This document shows, in pieces, positions 44,982 through 54,445 of a stretch of 64,000 nucleotides of DNA; positions within the stretch are counted from its first letter, which is position 1, and every line of letters begins with the position of its first letter. The translations under genes were made by a program, and so were the position numbers. The notes below the pieces were generated by a model, which saw only the letters and a program-made list of their open reading frames with translations, was not told the origin of the DNA and searched no databases. The stretch covers positions 1-64,000 of the forward strand of contig CBHWDO010000019.1 of the NCBI GenBank assembly GCA_966112615.1, read 5' to 3'. The DNA comes from Flavitalea sp966112615. GTDB lineage: Bacteria > Bacteroidota > Bacteroidia > Chitinophagales > Chitinophagaceae.

Positions 44982-45707
44982 CTATTGAATATTCTGCATC
45001 TCTTCAGCATAGATCTTCAATTGCTCGTGATTTAAAATACCAAGACTTTTTCCAACCGTTTTGATCAGTCCATCTTTTTCGAATGCTGTAAGCGTTCGGA
45101 ATAATGTTTCATAGGTGGTGCCGGCATATGCAGCCAGATCCTGTCTCGCAGGGGTGAATGCAAACATGTTGTTTTTGTCAATACCAAACTTTGTTTCAAG
45201 TCGGAGCAATGCTGTTGCCACTCTTCCCTGAACACTCATGTGGGCCATATCTCTCATCTTCTTTTCAGAGATCCTCAATTCTTCTGCAAAAAATTGAAGC
45301 AGTTGTAATTGAAACTGGGGATTCACTTTCAACGTGGACATGAAAAAATCCATGGGAATAAAACAAACCTGCGCATCGTTCAATGCAGTTGCAGATACAG
45401 GATAGATAAGGTCGGATCCCATTCCGCGGTGGCCAAATATATCTCCTGAAGTTGCAAATCGGATGATAAGTTCTTTTTCAGGTCCCCATTGCTTATGGAC
45501 TTTTACAACTCCTTTTGTGACGAAATACATTCCCTTAACTTCGGAACCTTCCGTGAAGATGATATCGTTTTTTTGAAAGTTGAAATTTTTCCTGTTGGCT
45601 TCAATGGCAGGCTTCCATTCCGGTAAGGTATTCTTGCAAAGCATGCATTCTGTTAGATTACAATTACCTTTTCCTTTGTTATTCATTAGGCCTTTGTCGT
45701 ATCGCAT
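44982..45707 (-). CDS. Crp/Fnr-type transcriptional regulator with FNR-like cysteines
   Basis: About 241 residues from ATG 45707; a second ATG at 45686 is possible, and the longer frame to 45779 would overlap cobA. The N-terminus carries Cys16, Cys21 and Cys24 (CNLTECMLC). A further Cys in ALNDAQVCFIPMDFF aligns with FNR Cys122, giving four possible [4Fe-4S] ligands. The cyclic-nucleotide-like barrel follows, then an HTH (DLAAYAGTTYETLFRTL) with the FNR/CRP Glu and Arg contacts. It is a likely oxygen- or NO-responsive regulator of the nitrate genes, which is inference from context. It follows cobA after 10 bases. Confidence 0.88.
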   Translation of the reverse strand: MRYDKGLMNNKGKGNCNLTECMLCKNTLPEWKPAIEANRKNFNFQKNDIIFTEGSEVKGMYFVTKGVVKVHKQWGPEKELIIRFATSGDIFGHRGMGSDLIYPVSATALNDAQVCFIPMDFFMSTLKVNPQFQLQLLQFFAEELRISEKKMRDMAHMSVQGRVATALLRLETKFGIDKNNMFAFTPARQDLAAYAGTTYETLFRTLTAFEKDGLIKTVGKSLGILNHEQLKIYAEEMQNIQ

Positions 45708-45717
45708 AGAATTTTTC

Positions 45718-46491
45718 TCATTCTGATTTTTTAGCAAGCGATCGGATTTCGGTATTAAAGGTAAGGTTAAGTTTGGCAAGGTTTACCACTTCACCTACAA
45801 CAATAATTGCAGGATTGGAAAGTTGGTAAAATTCATTTTTAAGAGCGATATCGTTGACCTTGCCAAAGAGTGTTTTTTCATCAGGCCGACTACCATTTTG
45901 AATAATGGCAACAGGAGTTTCTGATCTTCCTTCCTCCTTAAATATATCCATGATCTGTTCGAGTTTACTCATCGCCATTAGGATCACAACTGTCGCACTT
46001 GATCTTGCTGCATGACGAATATCCTGCGATACTTCCCCTGATTTGGTGGTACCGGTGGTCACCATGAAACTTTCATTAATTCCCCGGCAGGTGAGAGGTA
46101 TGCCCTGGAGTGCAGGAACAGCGATCGAGCTGGAGATACCAGGGATTACTTCCCATGGGATCCCAAATTTGCGTGCCGTGTCAATTTCTTCCTGGGCCCG
46201 ACCAAAAACAAAAGGATCTCCACCCTTCAATCTTACCACTTTGCCATAATTATTACAATAATTCACTATATGAAGATTTATTTCTTCCTGGGATAAGGCG
46301 TGACAGCCAAACTTTTTCCCAACAAATAACTTTTTGCAACCTGGAGAAGTGAATTCCAGTAACTCTTCACTGGCAAGTGCATCGTATAGAACCGCATTGG
46401 CACTGCGTATTATTCGAATTGCTTTCATGGTGATCAACTCCGGATCTCCAGGTCCGGCTCCTACTAAATATAGATAAGGTTTCGAATGCAT
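45718..46491 (-). CDS. cobA: Uroporphyrinogen-III C-methyltransferase
   Basis: 257 residues. SUMT makes precorrin-2 from uroporphyrinogen III with two SAM, the first step to siroheme, which NirB needs. Motifs: YLVGAGPGDPELIT at the N-terminus, VRLKGGDPFVFGRAQEE, and PGISSSIAVPALQGIPLT. It is the CobA-only form, with no CysG-type dehydrogenase/ferrochelatase part, so siroheme completion must be coded elsewhere. It is divergent from nirB across a 159-base AT-rich region, and followed by the FNR-like gene. Confidence 0.94.
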   Translation of the reverse strand: MHSKPYLYLVGAGPGDPELITMKAIRIIRSANAVLYDALASEELLEFTSPGCKKLFVGKKFGCHALSQEEINLHIVNYCNNYGKVVRLKGGDPFVFGRAQEEIDTARKFGIPWEVIPGISSSIAVPALQGIPLTCRGINESFMVTTGTTKSGEVSQDIRHAARSSATVVILMAMSKLEQIMDIFKEEGRSETPVAIIQNGSRPDEKTLFGKVNDIALKNEFYQLSNPAIIVVGEVVNLAKLNLTFNTEIRSLAKKSE

Positions 46492-46650
46492 AATTAAATT
46501 ATTAAAAAATATATATGAACAGTATTGTATTCAGAATAAGTAAATATATCCATTTATCCGTAGATTTATGATATACATTAGGTTTTTATGTGTATTTAAC
46601 GGTTGCTTATGCCATCATATATTATATAGATTTAATTTTAATTTGTTGTT
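46492..46650. promoter_or_regulatory. AT-rich divergent control region between cobA and nirB
   Basis: Markedly A+T-rich compared with its flanks. A small TATTC-A-GAATA inverted repeat lies near 46528-46538. TAGGTTTT near 46580 is a 7 of 8 match to the -7 consensus on the plus strand. I see no TTGAT-N4-ATCAA FNR box. It must hold promoters for the nitrite-reductase side and the siroheme side. Confidence 0.5.
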
Positions 46651-49149
46651 ATGAGAGTAATTGTCATTGGCAACGGGATGGTAGGATATAAGTTTTGTGA
46701 GAAGTTCAGGTCCAGGATTTCCCCTGAGCAATCGGAATTAATCGTTTTTGGTGAAGAAAGCAGGCCGGCCTACGACCGGGTACACTTAAGCGAATATTTT
46801 AGTGGTAAGTCGGCCGGGGATCTACAAATAGCCCCTTTTTCCTGGTATGAAGAAAACCAGGTTTCACTTTACCTGGGTGACCCGGTGGTATTCATCGACA
46901 GGCAATTAAAGAAAGTGCGTTCCTATCATGGTATTGAGTTGGAGTACGATTACCTGGTACTGGCAACAGGATCTTCTGCATTTGTGCCACCCATTCCCGG
47001 CGTTGATAAAGATGGTGTCTTTATATACAGGACCATTGAAGATCTTGAAATGATGAGTTCCTGGGCTCCTAAGGCAAAAGCAGGAGCAGTGATTGGTGGT
47101 GGTTTGCTGGGATTGGAGGCTGCAAAAGCCATGATAGACCTGGGGGTTAATGATACGCATGTAATTGAATTCGCCCCAAGGTTAATGCCACGACAAATTG
47201 ATGAGCGTGCTTCATCCCTGCTCAGTTCCAGGCTGGAATCATTGGGTTTGACCATTCACATTAATACCAATACATCAGAGATCCTTGGTCATGATCGAAT
47301 CACCGGGATGCAGTTTGCTGATGGAAGTTCAATTGAGGTAGATATGCTGGTGATCTCTGCAGGTATTAAACCCAGGGATGAATTAGCCCGGGCATCGGGG
47401 CTTGACATTGGAGCGCGTGGAGGTATTGTTGTCAACGAAACAATGCAAACAAGTGATCCATCCATTTTTGCCATCGGTGAATGTGCCCTGTTTGGTGGAA
47501 TGATCTATGGATTGGTGGCCCCTGGTTATGAAATGGCAGAAGTGGTAGTCTCTTATCTAACGGGCATGGATAAACGCTTTTTGGGTTTTGATATGAGTAC
47601 AAAATTGAAGCTGATAGGAGTAGAAGTGGCAAGTTTTGGAGATCCATTCATATCCGGACATCTGAGTAATTCGATCGTTTTTGAAGATCTTAATAAAGGC
47701 ATTTATAAAAGGATCAATATTTCTCCGGATGGAAAATATCTGCTGGGTGGTATTCTTATTGGGGATGCTTCGTCCTACAATATGTTACTGCAGACCTGTA
47801 AGAACAGGATGGTGATTCCATCCAATCCAGAAGAGTTGTTGATTGGAGCACAAGGTATTCAAAAAGATTCCGGTGCAGGCATTGCTGCACTTCCTGGTGA
47901 AGCCCTGATCTGTAGTTGCGAATGCGTTTCAAAGGATGATATATGTACTGCAGTTCAAAATGGTTGTGAAGATGTTGATGGGGTGAAAAAATGTACGAAG
48001 GCCGGAACAGGCTGTGGTGGCTGCATTCCCATGATCAAAGACCTCGTGAACCATACACTCGCATCACAGGGTCGGTATATCAAGAATGTCATCTGCGAAC
48101 ATTTTGATTATAGCAGGCAGGAGTTATTTGATCTGACAAAGATCAACGGATTGAAGACCTATGATGATGTACTCAATGCATTTGGATCTGGTGACGGATG
48201 TGAGATCTGCAAGCCTGTAGTTGCTTCCATTCTTGCAAGTTTGTGGAATGAAATGATACTTGAAAAAGGTAAGGCAACTGCTCAGGACAGCAATGATCGT
48301 TATCTCGCCAATATTCAGAAAGGAGGAACTTATTCTGTGGTTCCAAGAATACCGGGAGGAGAAATAACGCCTGAAAAATTGATCGTGATAGGAGAGGTTG
48401 CAAAGAAATATCACCTGTATACCAAGATCACAGGTGGACAACGTATCGACCTGTTCGGTGCTCATCTTAGTGATCTTCCAAACATATGGGAAGAACTGAT
48501 TGCTGCAGGTTTTGAAAGTGGTCATGCTTATGGAAAATCGCTACGCACAGTAAAAAGTTGTGTGGGCAGCACCTGGTGTAGGTTTGGTCTTCACGACAGT
48601 GTAAGTTTTGCCATAAGGATTGAAGAAAGATATCGCGGACTGAGGTCTCCGCACAAATTGAAATCCGCTGTATCAGGTTGTATTCGTGAATGTGCTGAAG
48701 CGCAGAGCAAGGATTTTGGAATCATTGCCACGGAAAAAGGTTGGAATCTATATGTGTGTGGCAACGGAGGTTCCAAGCCCCAGCATGCGCTCTTGCTAGC
48801 CACCGATGTGGATGATGAAACCTGTATTAAACTGATCGACCGGTTTCTCATGTTTTATATCAAAACTGCTGATCCACTGACAAGAACGGCCACCTGGCTT
48901 AATAAAATGGAAGGTGGAATTGATTACCTGAAAAATGTAGTAATCAATGATTCCCTGGGCATTGCAGATAACCTGGAAAAGGAAATGCAGTTATTGGTAG
49001 ATGCCTACAAATGCGAATGGAAAGAAGCCGTAGAAAATCCTGAAATAAGAAAACGATTCAGCCACTTCGTCAATGCTCCTGAAGAAAAAGACCCGACGGT
49101 GAAGTTTGAAGAGATGAGGGAGATGAAGAGGGCGGCTGAATGGAAATAA
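46651..49149 (+). CDS. nirB: NAD(P)H-dependent nitrite reductase, large subunit
   Basis: 832 residues. Nitrite to ammonium reduction in the cytoplasm. An FAD/NAD(P)H module comes first (VIGNGMVGYKFCE, AVIGGGLLGLEAA). Two Fer2_BFD-type regions follow, the first with CSCEC and CTKAGTGCGGC (about 418-460), the second near 485-535. The siroheme/[4Fe-4S] domain has CVGSTWC (near 636) and SGCIREC (near 675), the complete ligand set. It is in series with nirD and the transporter. Full length, no damage seen. Confidence 0.96.
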   Translation: MRVIVIGNGMVGYKFCEKFRSRISPEQSELIVFGEESRPAYDRVHLSEYFSGKSAGDLQIAPFSWYEENQVSLYLGDPVVFIDRQLKKVRSYHGIELEYDYLVLATGSSAFVPPIPGVDKDGVFIYRTIEDLEMMSSWAPKAKAGAVIGGGLLGLEAAKAMIDLGVNDTHVIEFAPRLMPRQIDERASSLLSSRLESLGLTIHINTNTSEILGHDRITGMQFADGSSIEVDMLVISAGIKPRDELARASGLDIGARGGIVVNETMQTSDPSIFAIGECALFGGMIYGLVAPGYEMAEVVVSYLTGMDKRFLGFDMSTKLKLIGVEVASFGDPFISGHLSNSIVFEDLNKGIYKRINISPDGKYLLGGILIGDASSYNMLLQTCKNRMVIPSNPEELLIGAQGIQKDSGAGIAALPGEALICSCECVSKDDICTAVQNGCEDVDGVKKCTKAGTGCGGCIPMIKDLVNHTLASQGRYIKNVICEHFDYSRQELFDLTKINGLKTYDDVLNAFGSGDGCEICKPVVASILASLWNEMILEKGKATAQDSNDRYLANIQKGGTYSVVPRIPGGEITPEKLIVIGEVAKKYHLYTKITGGQRIDLFGAHLSDLPNIWEELIAAGFESGHAYGKSLRTVKSCVGSTWCRFGLHDSVSFAIRIEERYRGLRSPHKLKSAVSGCIRECAEAQSKDFGIIATEKGWNLYVCGNGGSKPQHALLLATDVDDETCIKLIDRFLMFYIKTADPLTRTATWLNKMEGGIDYLKNVVINDSLGIADNLEKEMQLLVDAYKCEWKEAVENPEIRKRFSHFVNAPEEKDPTVKFEEMREMKRAAEWK

Positions 49150-49201
49150 AAATTATTGAAACGATTGCTGCCATATTCACCCGTCTTTAAAACATACGAA
49201 T

Positions 49202-49555
49202 ATGACAGAACAGCCAACAACACAGGTTCTTAAATGGTTTCCCGCATGCTATGCAGATGATGTTCCGGAGAATGAAGGTGTATGTGTGAAATACAGAAAT
49301 GAACAGATCGCCGTATTTAATTTCTCCCGAAGAGGAGAGTGGTTTGCCACGCAGAATTTATGTCCGCACAGAATGCAGATGGCCCTCAGCCGGGGACTAA
49401 TCGGCTCGCAGGGCGATGAGCCAAAAGTTGCCTGTCCCTTTCATAAGAAAACTTTCTCCTTAAAAACCGGTGAATGCCTTAATGGCGATGAGTGTTCGAT
49501 CAAAACATACCCCGTTAAGATCGAAGAAGGAATGGTGTTCATTGGGGTGCAATGA
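49202..49555 (+). CDS. nirD: Nitrite reductase small subunit, Rieske type
   Basis: 117 residues. A Rieske-like fold with ligands Cys-Pro-His (NLCPHRMQMAL) and Cys-Pro-Phe-His (VACPFHKKTFSL), so unlike some NirD proteins the cluster-binding residues are retained. It partners NirB. It starts 52 bases after nirB. Confidence 0.94.
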   Translation: MTEQPTTQVLKWFPACYADDVPENEGVCVKYRNEQIAVFNFSRRGEWFATQNLCPHRMQMALSRGLIGSQGDEPKVACPFHKKTFSLKTGECLNGDECSIKTYPVKIEEGMVFIGVQ

Positions 49556-49606
49556 TAAAAATCAGTTGACCCCATCAATTTTCATTTTACATTAAACCGG
49601 TTTTTT

Positions 49607-50908
49607 ATGTCGCAACCACTCGGCAACCTCAATATTTTTTCCTTTCGGGGAATCCAGATGAGAACCTTTCATATCACCTGGCTGACCTTCTTTTTCTGTT
49701 TCTTTGGATGGTTTGGTATCGCTCCGCTGATGCCCATTGTTCGTGATCAATTACATCTTACAAAAGAGGAGGTAGGTAATATCACTATTGCATCTGTGTC
49801 GGCTACGATCCTTGCCCGTCTTATCATTGGTAAATTGTGTGATTCATTAGGGCCTCGTCTTACTTATACCATTTTGTTAGTAATCGGTGCCATCCCGGTT
49901 ATGCTGATCGGTTTAGCGAATAGTTATGAAAGCTTTTTATTATTCAGGTTGGTAATCGGTATCATCGGTGCTTCATTTGTGATCACACAGTTTCATACCT
50001 CGGTCATGTTTGCTCCTCATGTTGTGGGAACTGCAAATGCAGTTGCTGGCGGTTGGGGTAATCTTGGTGGTGGTGTTACGCAGGTAGTGATGCCACTGAT
50101 CGCTGCTGCACTTGTTGCATTGGGTTATTTGGATACTGCAAATTCCTGGCGATATGCCATGGTCATTCCCGGAGTGATGCTGCTGGTAATGGCTTTTGTT
50201 TATTATCGATATACAAAGGATACCCCGCAGGGAAATTACTCAGAGATAAAACGCAGCGGCATAGTAAAAAAGAAAGGCAGTTTCATGCTTGCACTTAAGG
50301 ATTATCGTACCTGGGTGCTTGCTCTTGCCTATGCGGCCTGTTTTGGAATTGAGATCACCGTTGATAATGTAGCAGCCACTTATTTTGTCGACAATTTTGA
50401 TACAACGATCATTGTTGCCGGCGCTTTGGCCAGTCTCTTTGGATTCATGAATCTCTTTGCAAGAGCATTGGGAGGAATCATCAGTGACAAGATTGGAAAG
50501 ATCTATGGTTTACGTGGGAAAGCCTTGCTGCTGGCGGGTTTCCTGGTGGCAGAAGGAATCGGGATAATGATATTTGCCCAGGCTGGTTCACTAAGTTTAG
50601 CCATCATCTCCATGTTATTATTTGCTTTGTTTCTTAAGATGGCCAATGGTGGTACTTATTCCATCGTCCCTTTTATTAACAGGGATGCGATCGGTAGTGT
50701 GGCAGGAATTGTTGGTGCAGGAGGAAACCTTGGTGCCATGCTGGTTGCCTTCCTGTTTAAATCTTCTGCCATCACCTATTCGCAGGCATTCTTTTACATT
50801 GGTATTGGTGTGATGATCGTTGGTTCAATCGTCTTTTTCACTCATATCAAAAAGTCATCTTTCGCAGATGCAGGATCGCTTTCACAGGAAGTCCTGTTGC
50901 GCGCATAG
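49607..50908 (+). CDS. narK: Nitrate/nitrite transporter, NarK/NrtP MFS family
   Basis: 433 residues with 12 predicted membrane helices. Nitrate-signature glycine-rich helices are seen at NAVAGGWGNLGGGVTQ and SVAGIVGAGGNLGAML, and the N-terminal TWLTFFFCFFGWFGIAPLMP is typical of NasA/NarK transporters. It imports nitrate or exchanges nitrite. The reductase gene starts 25 bases downstream. Position in the cluster argues for nitrate uptake for assimilation. Confidence 0.94.
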   Translation: MSQPLGNLNIFSFRGIQMRTFHITWLTFFFCFFGWFGIAPLMPIVRDQLHLTKEEVGNITIASVSATILARLIIGKLCDSLGPRLTYTILLVIGAIPVMLIGLANSYESFLLFRLVIGIIGASFVITQFHTSVMFAPHVVGTANAVAGGWGNLGGGVTQVVMPLIAAALVALGYLDTANSWRYAMVIPGVMLLVMAFVYYRYTKDTPQGNYSEIKRSGIVKKKGSFMLALKDYRTWVLALAYAACFGIEITVDNVAATYFVDNFDTTIIVAGALASLFGFMNLFARALGGIISDKIGKIYGLRGKALLLAGFLVAEGIGIMIFAQAGSLSLAIISMLLFALFLKMANGGTYSIVPFINRDAIGSVAGIVGAGGNLGAMLVAFLFKSSAITYSQAFFYIGIGVMIVGSIVFFTHIKKSSFADAGSLSQEVLLRA

Positions 50909-50933
50909 TAATTTTCTCCATTTAATTTATTGT

Positions 50934-53900
50934 ATGATTCATCTGCCTTCTTCTTACAAGACTACCTGTTGCTATTGCGGTGTTGGCTGCGGCATCATTG
51001 TATCAAAAGATAAAAAAGGATCTGTAACTGTAGAGGGTGATCCTGACTACCCGGTCAACAAAGGTTTTTTGTGCAGTAAAGGAATGAACCTGCATCATAC
51101 AGCAAATGACCGATCAGATAGGTTGTTGTATCCACAGATGAGGTTCAGCAGATCAATGCCTATGCAACGTGTGAGCTGGGACCAGGCGCTTGAGCGCACT
51201 GCTGCAGTATTCAGGACATTCATTAAAAAATATGGTCCTGATTCAGTGGCATTCTATGTTTCAGGACAATGTCTTACCGAAGAATATTATGTCATCAACA
51301 AATTGATCAAAGGATTTATCGGAAGTAATAATATCGATACCAATTCAAGGCTTTGCATGAGTTCTGCGGTGGCAGCATATAAGCTTGCGTTGGGTGAGGA
51401 TAGTGTTCCGGTTTGTTATGATGATATAGAACTGAGCGATTGCATCTTTGTAACGGGTGCCAATCCTGCATGGTGCCATCCTATTTTGTGGCGAAGGGTG
51501 GAAGCGCATAAAGCTGCGAATCCTCATGTGAAGATCATTGTAGCAGATCCAAGGAAAACAGATACTTCTTCTATCGCAGATCTTCATCTTCAATTAAATC
51601 CAGGATCTGATATTACATTGAATAATGCTATTGGAAGAGTGCTGATTGAAAATGGATCCATAGATCAAACATTTGTTGATCAACATGCAGAAGGATTCAT
51701 TGCCTACCGTGAAAAGGTATTCTCAACTTCTTTGGAAGATGCTTCAAAGCTTTGCGGAATCAGTGTTCCAGACATATTGATGGCAGCTGAAATTATTGGA
51801 AGATCGAAAGGGTTTCTGACCATGTGGACCATGGGATTGAATCAAAGTGCAGAAGGTGTCAATAAAAACCTGAGTCTTATCAACCTGAATTTAATTACCG
51901 GGCAGATCGGAAAGCCAGGTGCCGGTCCGTTTAGTCTGACCGGTCAGCCTAATGCGATGGGTGGACGTGAAGTGGGGGGTTTATCGAACATGCTTCCTGC
52001 TCATCGTAATTTGTTGAATGAGGCCGACAGGAAAGCAGTTCAACAATTCTGGGGAGGAGTGGATATATCGGCCCAACCTGGGTTGACAGCTACAGAAATG
52101 TTTGAAGCATTGGAAGATGGCAGGTTGAAAGCGATCTGGATCATTTGTACCAACCCGCTAGTTAGCTTACCAAATGTTCGCCAGGCCGAAGCAGCATTGA
52201 AGAAAGCGAAGTTTGTAGTGGTGCAGGAGATCAGTAGTAAACCCGAAACACTTCAATATGCAGATGTTATTCTTCCAGCTGCCACCTGGCTGGAAAAGGA
52301 AGGAACGATGACCAACAGTGAGCGAAGGATCTCTCATCTGCCAAAGGTGATAGATGCGCCAGGGGAAGCTTTGCCGGATGCAGAGATCATCACCCGTTTT
52401 GCCAGGAAGATGGGTTATCATGGATTTGATTTTGCAAGCTTCAACGAGATCTTTGTTGAGCATACAAAACTTACGGCCGGAACCAACCTTGATATAGATG
52501 GATTGAATTATGATGTCCTGAAAGAAAAACGATCTGTTCAGTGGCCTTTAAAGGAAGGTGATCGACTATTTAAAGATCACCAGTTCTATACTGCTTCCCG
52601 TAAAGCAGTGATCCATGCTGTATCGCAGGAAGATCGAAGTGAAGCGCTGAGTGAAGAATTTCCGCTGGTATTGACAACCGGAAGGATTCGTGACCAGTGG
52701 CATACCATGAGCAGGAGTGGGAAAGTAAGTAAGCTCAAACGCCATATCAGCCAGGCCTTCCTTGAAATTCACCCGGTGGATGCAAGGAGATTACAAATCG
52801 AAGACAGCGATATTGTAGTGGTCAGGTCAGCAAGAGGAGAAGTTCGTGTGCCGGCAAAAGTCAGTGCCACCATTAAACCGGGCGTGGTATTTCTTCCCAT
52901 GCATTGGGGGAAGATCGCGGGTAATGATTTGAACAGGACCAATAACATCACCGCAAATTTAGTTGACCCCATTTCAAAGGAACCGGATTTTAAATACTGT
53001 GCTGTATCTGTTCAACGATATCGGAAACCCAGGCAGCGTATTGTGATCATTGGAGCCGGTGCAGGTGCATATGGATTTGTAAGGTCTTACCGTGAATTAA
53101 ACAAAGAAGATGAACTCATCATTTTCAGCAAAGAAAATTTTCCTTTCTATAATCGCGTGATGCTACCCGATTACATCAGTGGTGTGCAGGATTGGGATGA
53201 ATTGGTAAAAATGAAAGATGAGGAAGAACCTTCATTCAATATAAAGCTTCATCGTGGAGTTAGCATTGAATCAATCAACAGGGATGAAAAATTTGTACTG
53301 GATTCAAATGGACAAAAAACGCATTATGATATTTTGATCATGGCAACTGGATCGCGTGCTGCCATTCCTCCCAATGTGCCACAGCTAAAGGGAATATTTA
53401 CCATGCGCAGCAGAACTGATGCTGATCAATTCATTGAACATGTTCCGAAGCATGGACATGTGGTGATAGTGGGAGGAGGACTACTTGGGCTTGAACTTGC
53501 TGCATCGTTGCGTGAAGTTGGTGTTCGGATCACTATCATTCAAAGGATCTCGAGATTTTTGGATCGACAGCTTGATGTACTTGGCAGCCAGTTGTTGGAG
53601 GAAGAGATGGCTGACCAGGGATGTGATATGTATTTCAATGATGAAGTGCAGCAATATTTTGGGCAGGAACAGCTTACTGCCATAAAACTAAAAAGCGGTG
53701 TATACCTTGAATGTGATGCACTGGTGATCGCTATTGGAACCATACCAAACGCAGAATTGGCAAGGGTTTCAGGGATCGATTGTCAAAGAGGTGTGATCGT
53801 TGATGAAAAACTTCAAACGAGTGATCCAAATATTTATGCAATAGGAGAGATCGCTGAATTCAAAGGATTTTTATATGGAATTACTGCAGCTGCAGAACAC

Positions 53901-54443
53901 CAGGCTGATGTTGTAGCGAAATATATCAACGGTGATATATCCAGTAGATATGAAGGTAGTTTGCTGATGAACATTATCAAGATTCATGGCTTCGACCTAT
54001 GTAGTCTTGGTATCCCGGAATGCCCTGATGATAAGGATTATGAAGAGATCATATTTATCGACCGTTCAAAAAGGTACTATAAAAAATGTATCATTCACCA
54101 GGACCGGCTTGTGGGAGCCATTTTAATAGGTGATAAATCGGAGTTCCAGGAATTCCGTGAACTGATCTCCAATAAAACTGAATTGAGTGAGAAAAGGCTT
54201 CAGTTATTACGAAGCGGCAATAAAGCAGATCCTGTATTAGGCAGGCTTGTTTGCAGTTGCAATAATGTTGGAAGCATCAACCTGGAAAATAAGATCCGGG
54301 AAGGATGTACTGAACTAAAACAATTATGTGCTGAAACCGGTGCTGCAACAGGATGTGGATCATGCAGACCTGAAGTGCAGCGCATACTCACGCAGTTGCT
54401 TGAAATGCCTGTTCTTGAAAATGAAATGAAAAAAATCGGTTGA
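50934..54443 (+). CDS. nasA: Assimilatory nitrate reductase fused to a flavoprotein and BFD domain
   Basis: 1169 residues from ATG 50934. Residues 1-690: molybdopterin reductase with an N-terminal [4Fe-4S] motif (TTCCYCGVGCG, later GFLCSKG) and GRIRDQWHTMSRSGK near the C-terminal cofactor domain. About 700-1090: FAD/NAD(P)H oxidoreductase of the NirB/NasB type (IVIIGAGAGAYGFV, VIVGGGLLGLELA). About 1103-1150: [2Fe-2S] BFD motif (VCSCNN, TGCGSCRPEV). One chain would thus carry electrons from NAD(P)H to nitrate. No twin-arginine signal, so cytoplasmic. The next gene begins 2 bases after the stop. Confidence 0.94.
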   Translation: MIHLPSSYKTTCCYCGVGCGIIVSKDKKGSVTVEGDPDYPVNKGFLCSKGMNLHHTANDRSDRLLYPQMRFSRSMPMQRVSWDQALERTAAVFRTFIKKYGPDSVAFYVSGQCLTEEYYVINKLIKGFIGSNNIDTNSRLCMSSAVAAYKLALGEDSVPVCYDDIELSDCIFVTGANPAWCHPILWRRVEAHKAANPHVKIIVADPRKTDTSSIADLHLQLNPGSDITLNNAIGRVLIENGSIDQTFVDQHAEGFIAYREKVFSTSLEDASKLCGISVPDILMAAEIIGRSKGFLTMWTMGLNQSAEGVNKNLSLINLNLITGQIGKPGAGPFSLTGQPNAMGGREVGGLSNMLPAHRNLLNEADRKAVQQFWGGVDISAQPGLTATEMFEALEDGRLKAIWIICTNPLVSLPNVRQAEAALKKAKFVVVQEISSKPETLQYADVILPAATWLEKEGTMTNSERRISHLPKVIDAPGEALPDAEIITRFARKMGYHGFDFASFNEIFVEHTKLTAGTNLDIDGLNYDVLKEKRSVQWPLKEGDRLFKDHQFYTASRKAVIHAVSQEDRSEALSEEFPLVLTTGRIRDQWHTMSRSGKVSKLKRHISQAFLEIHPVDARRLQIEDSDIVVVRSARGEVRVPAKVSATIKPGVVFLPMHWGKIAGNDLNRTNNITANLVDPISKEPDFKYCAVSVQRYRKPRQRIVIIGAGAGAYGFVRSYRELNKEDELIIFSKENFPFYNRVMLPDYISGVQDWDELVKMKDEEEPSFNIKLHRGVSIESINRDEKFVLDSNGQKTHYDILIMATGSRAAIPPNVPQLKGIFTMRSRTDADQFIEHVPKHGHVVIVGGGLLGLELAASLREVGVRITIIQRISRFLDRQLDVLGSQLLEEEMADQGCDMYFNDEVQQYFGQEQLTAIKLKSGVYLECDALVIAIGTIPNAELARVSGIDCQRGVIVDEKLQTSDPNIYAIGEIAEFKGFLYGITAAAEHQADVVAKYINGDISSRYEGSLLMNIIKIHGFDLCSLGIPECPDDKDYEEIIFIDRSKRYYKKCIIHQDRLVGAILIGDKSEFQEFRELISNKTELSEKRLQLLRSGNKADPVLGRLVCSCNNVGSINLENKIREGCTELKQLCAETGAATGCGSCRPEVQRILTQLLEMPVLENEMKKIG

Positions 54444-54445
54444 TC

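Noticed and set aside
46492..46650. Search for an FNR box controlling nirB
   Set aside because: No TTGAT-N4-ATCAA or close match was found, only a short TATTC/GAATA inverted repeat of uncertain meaning.
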